Below, in pieces: positions 47,799 to 56,875 of a stretch of 64,000 bases of DNA. This DNA comes from Nonomuraea candida (GTDB lineage Bacteria; Actinomycetota; Actinomycetes; Streptosporangiales; Streptosporangiaceae). Positions within the stretch are counted from its first letter, which is position 1, and each line of letters begins with the position of its first letter. The DNA is taken from contig NZ_JOAG01000015.1 of NCBI RefSeq assembly GCF_000725485.1, positions 310,001 to 374,000 on the forward strand, in the 5' to 3' direction. A program made the position numbers and the translations under genes. The notes under the pieces were generated by a model that was not told the origin of the DNA, did no database searches, and was given only the letters and a program-made list of their open reading frames with translations.

Positions 47799-50700
47799 GT
47801 GCGGCGTCTTCGTCTGTTCATGGTGGCCGTGCTCGTGGCCGGGTTCCTCGTTCCCGTGCCCGACTTCTTGTTAACCAGGTGGGCGGAGGCGGCCACCGCC
47901 TGCTCCCCCAACAGCAGCGACTGGTCCAACGGCCGCAGCGGCCAGAAACGCTGCGTCTTCAACCACATGTACTCCACGCGCCGCCGCATCAACGAGGCGT
48001 GCCTGCGCGACCGTCCGGTGCTCGGCACCCACATCTACCAGCAGCCCAACGAGTGCAGCCCGTCCGGCGGCATCGAGGCCATCGGGCAGGCCCGGGCCAT
48101 CAAGTACCTGAGCGACCAGATCGGCGGCAGCGGCGGGCTCATCAACCCCGAGATCCAGTGGGAGCCGACCCTCAGCGGCGGCAGCGACCGGCCCGACATC
48201 GTCTACTACGACCGCGCCGGCAGCAACTGGGGCCAGGTGATCGAGGCCAAGGTCGAGGGCAACCCCGACTACTCCGGCTGGGGCGGGCAGGTCGTCCGGT
48301 ACGTCGGCGTGCTGACCAATGACGGCGTCAAGAACGTCACCGCCGGCACGGTGCTCAACCGCTGGGGCACCTACGACGACTGGTTCCAGGTCTACAGCAA
48401 GAACCCCTCCTGCAAGGTCGACGGCAAGGACGGCTACCAGCTCTCCACGTACCGGGCGCTGTCGCCCGTTCCCGGCCTGCTGCACATCGAGGAGGTGAAG
48501 AAGGAACGCAAGTGCGAGGAGAGCAAGCGGCAGCCCCCGCCGGGCAGCCCGCCCGCCGACATTCCCGAGCCGGACGAGAACGACGACGACCGCGACTGGC
48601 CGATCCCGCAGGGCCTGCGTCAGCTCCTCGACCGCCTCACCACCCCCAGCAACGACTCCAACGACTCGCGGAACAACGACGTGGCCAAGTACGGCAGCGC
48701 CGCGGCGGCCGCGGCCGCGCTGACCGCCTCCGTCATGGTGTTCCTCCGCAGCCCGCAGGGCGCGCTCTTCCTGCGCGCGGCCGGCTTCGCCACCATCGAG
48801 ATGGCGCTGGCGCTCGGCGTGGGCGCGCTGGTCGTCCTCATCCTGTTGTGGTACTTCTCCGAGCACGGCGGCCTGGTCAAGGGCGAGCCGCACTTCACCA
48901 CCGTGGACGGCCTGGGCTACGACCTGCAGTCCGTCGGCGAGTTCGTCCTCGCCAGCAGCGACAGGCACGGCCTGGAGATCCACGGCCGGCTCAGCCCCGC
49001 CAGCGGCGGCCGGGACGTGTCGGTGATGTTCGACGCCGCGATGGAGGCCGGTGACCACAAGGTCGAGTTCCACGAGGACGACCTCTACATCGACGGCCAG
49101 AAGTTCACGCTCGCCCCCGACAAGATCCTCTACCTGGGCAAGGAAGCGTTCGTCCTGCGCAAGGACGGCAAGTGGCTGGTCATGTTCGACGGCCTGGAAG
49201 GGCCCGTCCTGTCCTGGAGGCGGGGCGCCGCCGGCCTCTACCTGCCGCCGTCCACCGACAGCGACCTGCAGGGCCTGCTCGGCAACGCCGACGGCGACCC
49301 GAAGAACGACCTGAAGCTGCGTGACGGCACCCAGCTGCCCGCCAACGCCACCCCCGCCCAGCTGCACACCGACTACGCCAACTCCTGGCGGCTGGACGAC
49401 ACCGAGTCACTGTTCACCTACGGCCCGGGCGAGAGCACCGCGACCTTCACGAACCTGCAGTTCCCCTCTCGCATCGTCACGATCCACGACCTGACGCCCG
49501 AGCAGATGCAGCTCGCGACGGCGCAGTGCGAGGAGAGCGGCGTCGCGCCGGGCGTGCCGTTCAACGACTGCGTCCTGGACATCGCGCTGACCGCGGACAC
49601 CTCGTTCGCCGCGGCCGCCGCCGAGCAGAAGACGGTGAGCCTCGACCCGGCGGCGCAGGCCGTGGACGCCAACGGCGACCTGACGATCGACTTCGAGGGC
49701 ACGCTCGGCAAGAACACGCTGCCCTCGCGGGTGTCGGCCGACCCCGCGGTGAGCTCGTTCGCCGGGCCGTTCAGCGGCAGCGACTCCTACCGGTTCTTCG
49801 TGCAGTCGTTGCCGCTGCACAAGGCCGGCACGCTCAGCTTCGACCTGCTGGCCCTCGGCGACTGGACGTCCGACACCGACAACGAGACGATCAAGGTCGA
49901 GACCGACCGCGACGACCCGCACACGATCACGCCGGGCGAGCTGACGCCCGTCGCCTCCGGGACGCTGGCGAACGGCCTGCCGTGGGCGAAGTACCGCGTC
50001 ACGGTGCCGATCACGCACAAGAACAGCCAGATCGAGGTCAAGGTCTCGGCCACCGGCACGGCGGGCCTGTCCAACCAGGCGTACGGGCTCGACAACGTGG
50101 CGCTCGACCTGGAGGTCACCCCGCCGCAGACGTTCCCGGTCTCGCTGCCGTTCACGGCCTCGGACGGCGTGCCCGGCGAGGGCGCGGGCAACCTGGAGGG
50201 CGAGGTCGCCGTCGACGAGTACCGGTTCACGCTGGACCAGCCGGCCTCGGTCTTCGTCAACGCGCAGAAGTGCCCCGGCTCCGGGTTCGGGCTCCGGTGG
50301 GAGCTGGCCGACGCCGCGGGCGCGAGCGTCGCCACCTCCTACCTGTGCGGCGCCAAGCGCGTGGACGGGCTCCCCGCCGGCGCCTACCGGCTGCGCGTGT
50401 GGCCGTGGAACGACGTGTTCGGCCCCTACAAGCTCAGCGTGAACACGCTGGGGACCGACGTCACCGCCACCGCGGCGATCGGCGGGCCGCAGGTGCCGCT
50501 GCAGATCACCGACCCGGGCCAGCGGGGCACCTGGACGTTCACGGGCACCGCAGGCCAGCAGATCTCCGCCGAGCTCGCCGGCGGCACGCTGACCTCGCTC
50601 AGCGACGCCACCCTGCAGCTGCGCGGGCCCGACGGGAAGGTGCTGGCGCAGGAGTCCTGCGGCGCGGCCTGCTACGTCGACACCGAGACGCTGCCGGTCA

Positions 50701-53700
50701 CCGGCACATACTCGATGGTGTGGGACCCGAAGGACGCCAAGACCGGCTCGATCGCGCTGCGCCTGCACGCGGTGCCCCCGGCGGTCACCGGGACGGTCGC
50801 GATCGGCGCGCCGTCCACGCTGACCACCACCGTCCCGGGACAGAACGCGTCCTGGACGTTCGCCGGCACGGCGGGCCGGCGGGTCGCGTTCGCGGTCAGC
50901 GGCCTGGCCGGCACCGCCAGCGCCTCGATCACCAAGCCGGACGGGACCCGGCTGTTCGGCTCCACCCACTGCCCGAAGGCCTGCGCCTTCGACACCACCA
51001 CGCTGCCCGCGACGGGCACGTACACGCTGCTCGTCGATCCCAGCGACGTGCACACCGGGCCCGTCACGGCCGCCGTGATCGAGGGCGACGTCGTCGGCGC
51101 CCTGACCGTCGGCGGCGAGCCGGTGCGGCTGACCACCACGGGGCCCGGCCAGCGGGCGTACTGGACGTTCGCCGGCACGGCGGGCCGGCGGGTCGCGTTC
51201 GCGCTGACGGACGGCACGTTCAGCGGCGCGTACGCGTCGCTGCGCAAGCCGGACGGCACGGACCTGGTCCGCTCCACCTGGTGCAGGACGTCGTGCGCGT
51301 TCGACACGATCGAGCTGCCGGCCGACGGCACCTACACGCTCGTCCTCGACCCGTCCAACACCGCGGTGGGCTCCATCAGCGCGCAGGTCACCGAGGGCGA
51401 CGTCACGGGCACGCTCACCGCGGGCGGCGGCCCGGTCAAGCTGACCACGACCGGCCCGGGGCAGGCCGCCACCTGGTCCTTCGCCGGGACGGCGGGCCAG
51501 CGGGCCGCGTTCGCGCTGACGGAGGGCACGTTCGGCAGCGCCTACGCCCTGGTGCGCAAGCCGGACGGCACGGAGCTGTTCGACTCCGCCTTCTGCAAGA
51601 CGTCGTGCGCGTTCGACACGGTGTCGCTGCCGGCGGACGGCACCTACACGGTGGTGCTGGACCCCTCCGGCACGGCGGTGGGCTCCATCTCCGCGCAGGT
51701 CACCGTGGGCGACGTCACGGCGGCGCTCACGGCGGGCGGCGCGGCGGTCGAGCTGACCACCAGGGGCCCGGGGCAGAACCCGGCCTGGACCTTCGACGGG
51801 ACGGCCGGGCAGCGGATCTCGGTCACCTTCTCGGGCGGCACCTTCTCCAGCGCGTACGCCTCCATGCGCAAGCCGGACGGCTCGGTCCTGGTGCCGTCCA
51901 CGTTCTGCCCGAGCTCCTGCTACTTCGACACGACGGTGCTGCCGGTGGACGGCGCCTACCAGGTGGTGGCCGACCCGGCCGGCATCCAGACCGGCTCGAT
52001 CTCGGCCCAGCTCAACCTCGTCCCGCCGGACGTGACCGCGCGGATCGCCGTGGGCGGTCCGGCGTCCACGCTGACGACCACCATCCCCGGGCAGCGCGGC
52101 CTGTGGACCTTCGCCGGGACGGCGGGGCAGCGGGTGTCGTTCGACTTCACCGGCTCGACGTTCACCTACGCCTCGGACGCCACCGTCAGGGTCAGGAAGC
52201 CGGACGGCACCGACCTGATCGCCGACACCAACTGCGGCACGGGGTGCCTGCTGGAGCCGGTCACGCTGCCCGCGACCGGCACGTACCAGGTGGACCTGCG
52301 GCCCAAGGGCGCCAAGACGGGCGCGCTGACGCTGCGGGCGTACCTGGTGCACGACGTCACCGCCACGATCGCGGTGGACGGCGCCACCTCGACGCTGACC
52401 ACCACGACCCCGGGCCAGAACGGCGCCTGGACCTTCACCGGGACCGAGGGTCGCTACGTCAACCTCGCGTTCATGAACGGGACGTTCGCCGGCGCCTCCG
52501 ACGCCGCGGTCTCGGTGCGCGGCCCGGACGGCGCCGTCCTGCGGGAGGACACCTCCTGCGGCAAGCTGTGCGTGCTGGACCCGATCACGCTGCCCGCGTC
52601 CGGCACGTACACGATCCTGTTCGACCCGCGCAAGGCCCTCGCCGGCTCGCTGACCGCGCAGCTCACCGAGGGTGACGTCACCGGGACGATCTCGGTCGGC
52701 GGCCCGGCCTCCACGCTGACCACCGTCGGCGCCGGGCAGAAGGCCGTCTGGACGTTCACGGGGACGGCGGGCAGGCAGGTGTCGTACAACTTCACCGGTT
52801 CGACGCTCACCGGCACCTACGACGCCTACGTCGCGGTGCGCAAGCCGGACGGCGCCGTCCTGATCGACGACACCGCGTGCGGGAAGAACTGCCTGCTGGA
52901 CCCGGCCGTGCTGCCGGTCGACGGCGCCTACACGGTCGAGTTCAGGCCGCAGAACGCCAAGACGGGCTCGATCACCCTGCAACTGCACGAGGTCACCCAC
53001 CTGAGCGCGACCGTCACGCTCGGCGGCCCCGCCTCCACGCTGACCACCACCACTCCGGGCCAGAACGGCACCTGGTCGTTCGCCGGGACGGCCGGGCAGC
53101 TCGCGTCGTTCAACCTCACCGGCGCGAGCTTCGCCAGCTCGCTGGACGCCCAGGTGCTGGTGAAGAAGCCGGACGGCACCACGCTGGTGCCGGCCACCTC
53201 CTGCGGCAAGAACTGCTTCCTGGAGCCGGTGGCACTGCCCGTGACCGGCACCTACACGGTGGAGTTCACCCCGAAGGACGACAAGACCGGCAAGCTGACC
53301 CTGGCGGCGTACGCGGTCACCCACCTGCCCGGCACGGTCACCGTCGGCGGCGCCGCCTCGACGATCACCACGACGGTCCCCGGCCAGAACGGCGCCTGGT
53401 CGCTCGCCGGGACGGCGGGGCAGGTGGTGTCGTTCAACCTCACCGACGCGAACTTCACCACCAGCACCGGTGCGCGGGTGTCGGTGAAGAAGCCGGACGG
53501 CACCACGCTGGTCTCGGCCACCTACTGCGGCAAGAACTGCTTTCTGGAGCCGGTGGCACTGCCCGTGACCGGCGCCTACGCGGTGGAGTTCGACCCGCAG
53601 GACGAGAAGGTCGGCAAGCTGGCCCTCAGGGTGCACGCGGTCCGCGACCTCGCCCCGGCCGCCGTCACCATCGGCGGCACGGCGGTCACGCTGACCACCA

Positions 53701-53972
53701 CGACCCCGGGCCAGAACGGGAGCTGGACCTTCAGCGGCACCGCCGGGCAGCAGGTGACCGTCGCCTTCACCGGCACGAGCTTCACCGGCTCCACCGATGT
53801 CCGGGTGGGCCTGCTGAAGCCCGACGGCACGGCGCTGGGCAGCTCGCCCTACTGCGGCCGCAACTGCACCATCGCGGCGACGACGCTGCCCGCCACGGGC
53901 ACGTACACGATCGTCTTCAACCCGCAGGCCGACAAGGCCGGCTCGCTGACCGCGAAGGTGGCGGTGCCGTGA
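47799..53972 (+). CDS. Giant exported protein: PD-(D/E)XK-like domain, VWD-like region, 11 Cys-pair repeats
   Basis: GTG at 47799 starts a 2057-residue protein with a signal peptide (RRLRLFMVAVLVAGFLVPV). Residues 60-230 contain P132-D133 and E149-A-K151 (RPDIVYYD ... QVIEAKVEG), the pattern of PD-(D/E)XK nucleases. Residues 300-354 hold two hydrophobic stretches, probably a hairpin. At about 360 GEPHFTTVDGLGYD begins a von Willebrand D-like region, where the autocleaving GDPH is GEPH. A beta-sandwich region follows, then 11 repeats of about 105-110 residues from about 885 to the end, each with LTTTxPGQ, WTFxGTAGQ and a CxxxC pair. It ends with a strong terminator. It should be a cell-surface or secreted protein; adhesion and a toxin/nuclease are both possible. 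Confidence 0.85.
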   Translation: MRRLRLFMVAVLVAGFLVPVPDFLLTRWAEAATACSPNSSDWSNGRSGQKRCVFNHMYSTRRRINEACLRDRPVLGTHIYQQPNECSPSGGIEAIGQARAIKYLSDQIGGSGGLINPEIQWEPTLSGGSDRPDIVYYDRAGSNWGQVIEAKVEGNPDYSGWGGQVVRYVGVLTNDGVKNVTAGTVLNRWGTYDDWFQVYSKNPSCKVDGKDGYQLSTYRALSPVPGLLHIEEVKKERKCEESKRQPPPGSPPADIPEPDENDDDRDWPIPQGLRQLLDRLTTPSNDSNDSRNNDVAKYGSAAAAAAALTASVMVFLRSPQGALFLRAAGFATIEMALALGVGALVVLILLWYFSEHGGLVKGEPHFTTVDGLGYDLQSVGEFVLASSDRHGLEIHGRLSPASGGRDVSVMFDAAMEAGDHKVEFHEDDLYIDGQKFTLAPDKILYLGKEAFVLRKDGKWLVMFDGLEGPVLSWRRGAAGLYLPPSTDSDLQGLLGNADGDPKNDLKLRDGTQLPANATPAQLHTDYANSWRLDDTESLFTYGPGESTATFTNLQFPSRIVTIHDLTPEQMQLATAQCEESGVAPGVPFNDCVLDIALTADTSFAAAAAEQKTVSLDPAAQAVDANGDLTIDFEGTLGKNTLPSRVSADPAVSSFAGPFSGSDSYRFFVQSLPLHKAGTLSFDLLALGDWTSDTDNETIKVETDRDDPHTITPGELTPVASGTLANGLPWAKYRVTVPITHKNSQIEVKVSATGTAGLSNQAYGLDNVALDLEVTPPQTFPVSLPFTASDGVPGEGAGNLEGEVAVDEYRFTLDQPASVFVNAQKCPGSGFGLRWELADAAGASVATSYLCGAKRVDGLPAGAYRLRVWPWNDVFGPYKLSVNTLGTDVTATAAIGGPQVPLQITDPGQRGTWTFTGTAGQQISAELAGGTLTSLSDATLQLRGPDGKVLAQESCGAACYVDTETLPVTGTYSMVWDPKDAKTGSIALRLHAVPPAVTGTVAIGAPSTLTTTVPGQNASWTFAGTAGRRVAFAVSGLAGTASASITKPDGTRLFGSTHCPKACAFDTTTLPATGTYTLLVDPSDVHTGPVTAAVIEGDVVGALTVGGEPVRLTTTGPGQRAYWTFAGTAGRRVAFALTDGTFSGAYASLRKPDGTDLVRSTWCRTSCAFDTIELPADGTYTLVLDPSNTAVGSISAQVTEGDVTGTLTAGGGPVKLTTTGPGQAATWSFAGTAGQRAAFALTEGTFGSAYALVRKPDGTELFDSAFCKTSCAFDTVSLPADGTYTVVLDPSGTAVGSISAQVTVGDVTAALTAGGAAVELTTRGPGQNPAWTFDGTAGQRISVTFSGGTFSSAYASMRKPDGSVLVPSTFCPSSCYFDTTVLPVDGAYQVVADPAGIQTGSISAQLNLVPPDVTARIAVGGPASTLTTTIPGQRGLWTFAGTAGQRVSFDFTGSTFTYASDATVRVRKPDGTDLIADTNCGTGCLLEPVTLPATGTYQVDLRPKGAKTGALTLRAYLVHDVTATIAVDGATSTLTTTTPGQNGAWTFTGTEGRYVNLAFMNGTFAGASDAAVSVRGPDGAVLREDTSCGKLCVLDPITLPASGTYTILFDPRKALAGSLTAQLTEGDVTGTISVGGPASTLTTVGAGQKAVWTFTGTAGRQVSYNFTGSTLTGTYDAYVAVRKPDGAVLIDDTACGKNCLLDPAVLPVDGAYTVEFRPQNAKTGSITLQLHEVTHLSATVTLGGPASTLTTTTPGQNGTWSFAGTAGQLASFNLTGASFASSLDAQVLVKKPDGTTLVPATSCGKNCFLEPVALPVTGTYTVEFTPKDDKTGKLTLAAYAVTHLPGTVTVGGAASTITTTVPGQNGAWSLAGTAGQVVSFNLTDANFTTSTGARVSVKKPDGTTLVSATYCGKNCFLEPVALPVTGAYAVEFDPQDEKVGKLALRVHAVRDLAPAAVTIGGTAVTLTTTTPGQNGSWTFSGTAGQQVTVAFTGTSFTGSTDVRVGLLKPDGTALGSSPYCGRNCTIAATTLPATGTYTIVFNPQADKAGSLTAKVAVP
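50454..53972 (+). repeat. Eleven protein-level tandem repeats
   Basis: Each unit of about 105-110 codons begins DVTxTxxVGGPxxxLTTT and contains PGQxxxWTF, KPDGTxL, CxxxC and LPxxGTYTV. Units 9 and 10 are the most alike (about 75 percent), implying recent duplication. Conserved Cys pairs, four bases-worth of residues apart, suggest one disulfide per unit in an oxidising compartment. Confidence 0.9.
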
Positions 53973-53987
53973 CGAGCTGAGACGCGA

Positions 53988-54024
53988 AAAGGGCACGGCC
54001 GGAACCGCTCCGGCCGTGCCCTTT
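53988..54024 (+). terminator. Strong intrinsic terminator of the giant gene
   Basis: The 16-bp perfect arms AAAGGGCACGGCCGGA and TCCGGCCGTGCCCTTT enclose a 5-base loop, 16 bases after the stop codon. The A and T ends make it work in either direction. Confidence 0.9.
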
Positions 54025-54086
54025 CCCGCAGCGGCCCGCCAGCCCTCGGCCTGCGGCTCAGCGTGCGGGCTGTCGCAGGCGCGTCT

Positions 54087-54278
54087 TCACGTCGCCCTCG
54101 CCGCCTCCACGGCGGCGGCGACGAAGGAGGCGACCAGGCGGCGGCGGTCGTCCCGCGCCCACGCGACGACAAGCGCGCTGCTGGGGGCACCGGTCACGGG
54201 CCGGTAGACGAGGTCGGGGTGCACGGGCCGGACCAGCGAGCGAGGCAGGATCGCGATGGTGCGTCGTTCGCGGCCCGG
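54087..54278 (-). pseudogene. C-terminal remnant of a LysR-family regulator
   Basis: The frame encodes TIAILPRSLVRPVHPDLVYR and SSALVVAWARDDRRRLVASF before its stop, the last strand-helix pairs of the LysR effector domain. The HTH and most of the effector domain are absent. Homology stops at about 54278-54290, where a remnant on the other strand begins. Confidence 0.7.
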
Positions 54279-54291
54279 CACCACATCCGGG

Positions 54292-54470
54292 TCCCGGGTG
54301 ACGACCACGCCCCGGTGGCCATCGCCGGCGCCGTCCTGCAGTTGCGTCTGGCCGCCCTCGATGCGCTGAACGCGACCTCCACCATGCCCGGGGCCGCCGA
54401 CCTCATCAAGCGCCGGCAGGCTCGCCACCCGTACAAGGCGATCCGGGTCAACCACGAGCCGCTGGCCTGA
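54292..54470 (+). pseudogene. C-terminal remnant of an unidentified gene
   Basis: A frame with strong third-position GC (about 58 codons: DDHAPVAIAGAVLQLRLAAL to VNHEPLA) ends at a normal TGA, but has no start codon with a ribosome site. LysR genes are typically divergent from a target gene, which this presumably was. I do not recognise the family. Its last 23 bases overlap the end of the signal peptidase gene on the other strand. Confidence 0.55.
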
Positions 54471-54969
54471 GCGCCTCCGGACGGGGCGGGGCCGCGCGCA
54501 CGACCACGCCTATGACACGGCCGGCGGCGAGGTAGCCGTAATGCCGAGAATCATGTGAATGCGGGGGATTGTCCCCTTCGACGAGGAGCCGGCGCGGGGG
54601 AACGGTGTCGTCGTCCACCGGGAACCGGCCCTCGGGGACACGATCGCCGGGCGCGGCGGCGACGCGCTTGACCGTCCACGGAGCGAGCCGGCCGGGGATC
54701 GCCGCCGGAGCGCCGCTCCCCCGCCCGGCCGTCGGAGGCGGGGTGGCCGGCGGAGGTGGGTCGGTGAACACGACACACTCCCCGGCTCTCACGCGGTCGC
54801 CGCCGCGCCTGCGCACCAGCAGCCGCTGGCCGTCGCGGAAGGTCGGGCTCATGCTCTCACCCCGGACGGTGACCATCACCCAGCGGCGCCGCAGCCGGAG
54901 CGCCGTGAAGGTGAGGAGCCCGGCCGTGGTGATGAGGACGAGGGCCGTCATGGTCATCCGTTCCGTCAC
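54448..54969 (-). CDS. S26-family signal peptidase (peptide-cassette leader peptidase)
   Basis: ATG at 54969 gives 173 residues with one N-terminal membrane helix (MTALVLITTAGLLTFTALRL). The Ser/Lys dyad is present: Ser39 in GESMSPTF and Lys101 in WTVKRVAAAPGD; the box V-like GDNPPHSHDSRHYG follows. It is shorter than housekeeping SPase I. Its start overlaps the end of the ABC exporter gene by 113 bases. The likely role is removal of the leader of the six-cysteine peptide encoded upstream, whose leader/core junction fits an A-x-A-like site. The HSHDSRHYG loop is typical of actinomycete S26 enzymes. Confidence 0.85.
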   Translation of the reverse strand: MTERMTMTALVLITTAGLLTFTALRLRRRWVMVTVRGESMSPTFRDGQRLLVRRRGGDRVRAGECVVFTDPPPPATPPPTAGRGSGAPAAIPGRLAPWTVKRVAAAPGDRVPEGRFPVDDDTVPPRRLLVEGDNPPHSHDSRHYGYLAAGRVIGVVVRAAPPRPEALRPAARG

Positions 54970-56875
54970 CTTCCGCGGTCGTCGGGTGGTCCGGCTCGCG
55001 GTCGTAGCCGGCGGCCTGCAAAGCGAACAGGCGGGCGTAGGTGCCGCCGGCGGCGAGAAGGGTCGAATGGTCCCCCCGTTCGGAGATCACCCCGTGTTCC
55101 AGGACGGCGATCGCGTCGGCGTCACGGACGGCCCCCAGGCGATGGGAGATGAGCAGGCTCGTCCGTCCGGCGCGCATCGAGCGCAGCCGGGCGTGGATCT
55201 CGTGTTCGGCCTCGGCGTCCAGCCCGGCGCTGGGCTCGTCCAGGATCATGAGGTCGCTCTCGCCCCGCAGGAAGGCCCGCGCGAGCGCCAGCCGCTGCCA
55301 TTGGCCGCCGGACAGGACCACCCCGCTGTGCGGGTCGCCGCCGTGATCGCCGCCGTGGTCGCCGCCGTGATCGTCGCCGTGGTCGCCGCCGTGGTCGCCG
55401 ACGAACATGCGCGACAGGAGGGTCTCGTAGCCGCGGGGCAGCGCCCGCAACGTCTCGTGGACGCCCGCGCGGCGGGCCGCGGCCTCGATGCGGTCGCGGT
55501 CGGCCCGGGCCGTCAGGTCACCGATCGCGATGTTGTCGGCCGCGCTCATGTCGTAGGACACGAAATCCTGGAAGACCACGCCGAGCCGGGACCGCAGCTC
55601 GTCGACGGGCACCTCGCGGATGTCCACGCCGTCCCACAGGATGCGGCCCTCGGTGACGTCGTAGAGCCTGCACAGCAGTTTGACCAGGGTGCTCTTGCCG
55701 CTTCCGTTGCGGCCGACGAGCGCGACGGAGCTGCCGTGCTCGATGGTCAGGTTCACGCCGCGCAGCACCCAGGGGTGGCTGCCGTCGTAGCGGAACCACA
55801 CGTCGCGCAGCTCGATGCCACGGCGCAGCGCGGGCAGGGCGCGCGGGCGAGGCGGCGTCGCCAGGTCCGGGCCCGCGTCGGCGATCGCCAGGTAATGCCC
55901 GAACAGCAGCAGGTGCTCCTGGCCCGAGGTGACGGCGGCGACCAGCGTGTTGAGGCCCCCTTGCACGCCCGCGGCGGAGGCGACGAACATCGTCACGTCT
56001 CCGGCGGTGAAGTGGCCCTGGGCGGCCCTTGAGATCATCCACAGCAGGCCCGCGCCCGACACCGCCGTGGCCAGCAGGGTCAGCATCGCCTGGACGGCGA
56101 GCTCGCGCCGGTCGAACCGGCGTTGGCGGGCGTTCGTCGCCCGCGTCTCCCGGCTCATCCTGGCCCGCAGGAAGGCCCCCACGCCGAAGAGCCGGATCTC
56201 CTTGGCGGCGTCCACCGTGCTGAGCAGCCCGGCGTAGAACAGCTCGCGGCGCATGGCGGGGCTCGTCCGCCACGACAACGACACCCGTCCGCGCGACAGC
56301 CGGCGCTCGGCCAGGAGAGCCGGCACGCCGGCCGCGATCACGCAGGCGGCGTACCAGGGGCTGAGCACCACCAGCGAGCCGATGAACCCGCCTGTCGTCA
56401 CGACCGCGCGCAGTGCCTGGAACGACGTGTCGATGATCGGAGCGGTTCCCGAGGCGCTCTGCTGCGCCAGCCGCAGCCGGTCCAGCACGGCGGGGTCCTC
56501 GAACCTGCCGATGCCCCGGAAGTTCCGTTCCACGGCGGCGAACAGGTCGTCCTTGGCCCGCAGACCCGACCGCCTGCTCAGCTCGGCCAGCAGGTACCGG
56601 CCGGCCTGCGGCAGCACCCCGGCCGCGACGCCGAGGACGGCCAGCGCCACCACCGGGCCCGTGAGCGCCTCCGCGGGTCCGGGCCGCGTCAGCCGATCGA
56701 GGATCAGCTTCGTCGCCCAGGCCAGCGCCACCGGGCAGGCCGCGCCGGCCAGCGTGACGACCAGGTATCCGGCGAAGGGCAACGGGGCCGACGACCAGAT
56801 CAAGGACACCATGCGCGCGGCGGCGGCCGACGCCCGCCGGTCGTGCCCGACCGCCGGATCGGTGCGCCGCCTCAC
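54857..56875 (-). CDS. ABC exporter, fused permease-ATPase (peptide export)
   Basis: GTG at 56875 overlaps the thioredoxin gene stop (GTGA) and gives 672 residues. The membrane domain has six segments over residues 20-320 (ABC_membrane type). The ATPase has Walker A GRNGSGKST near 392, Q-loop VFQDF, signature LSGGQWQRLALARAF, Walker B LMILDEPSAGLD and ISHRL. There is no N-terminal C39 peptidase, consistent with the separate S26 enzyme. A GDHG repeat (residues about 490-515) lies between the helical subdomain and the signature motif, and a His-rich tail ends the protein. Confidence 0.92.
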   Translation of the reverse strand: MRRRTDPAVGHDRRASAAAARMVSLIWSSAPLPFAGYLVVTLAGAACPVALAWATKLILDRLTRPGPAEALTGPVVALAVLGVAAGVLPQAGRYLLAELSRRSGLRAKDDLFAAVERNFRGIGRFEDPAVLDRLRLAQQSASGTAPIIDTSFQALRAVVTTGGFIGSLVVLSPWYAACVIAAGVPALLAERRLSRGRVSLSWRTSPAMRRELFYAGLLSTVDAAKEIRLFGVGAFLRARMSRETRATNARQRRFDRRELAVQAMLTLLATAVSGAGLLWMISRAAQGHFTAGDVTMFVASAAGVQGGLNTLVAAVTSGQEHLLLFGHYLAIADAGPDLATPPRPRALPALRRGIELRDVWFRYDGSHPWVLRGVNLTIEHGSSVALVGRNGSGKSTLVKLLCRLYDVTEGRILWDGVDIREVPVDELRSRLGVVFQDFVSYDMSAADNIAIGDLTARADRDRIEAAARRAGVHETLRALPRGYETLLSRMFVGDHGGDHGDDHGGDHGGDHGGDPHSGVVLSGGQWQRLALARAFLRGESDLMILDEPSAGLDAEAEHEIHARLRSMRAGRTSLLISHRLGAVRDADAIAVLEHGVISERGDHSTLLAAGGTYARLFALQAAGYDREPDHPTTAEGDGTDDHDGPRPHHHGRAPHLHGAPAAAPLGDGHRPG
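55333..55402 (-). repeat. 12-base tandem repeat in the ABC exporter gene
   Basis: About six units of the CCGCCGTGGTCG type (+ strand) encode Gly-Asp-His-Gly repeats just before the ABC signature motif. The position, in a critical ATPase region, is unusual. Confidence 0.85.

Noticed and set aside
50454-53972. CRISPR-like repetition in the giant gene
   Set aside because: Units are about 320 bases, diverged at DNA level, and code for protein repeats in one frame.
49407-53996. A 1529-codon open frame opposite the giant repeat gene
   Set aside because: Composed of Arg/Gly/Ala/His-rich shadow sequence mirroring the repeats on the other strand; no start signal or domain.
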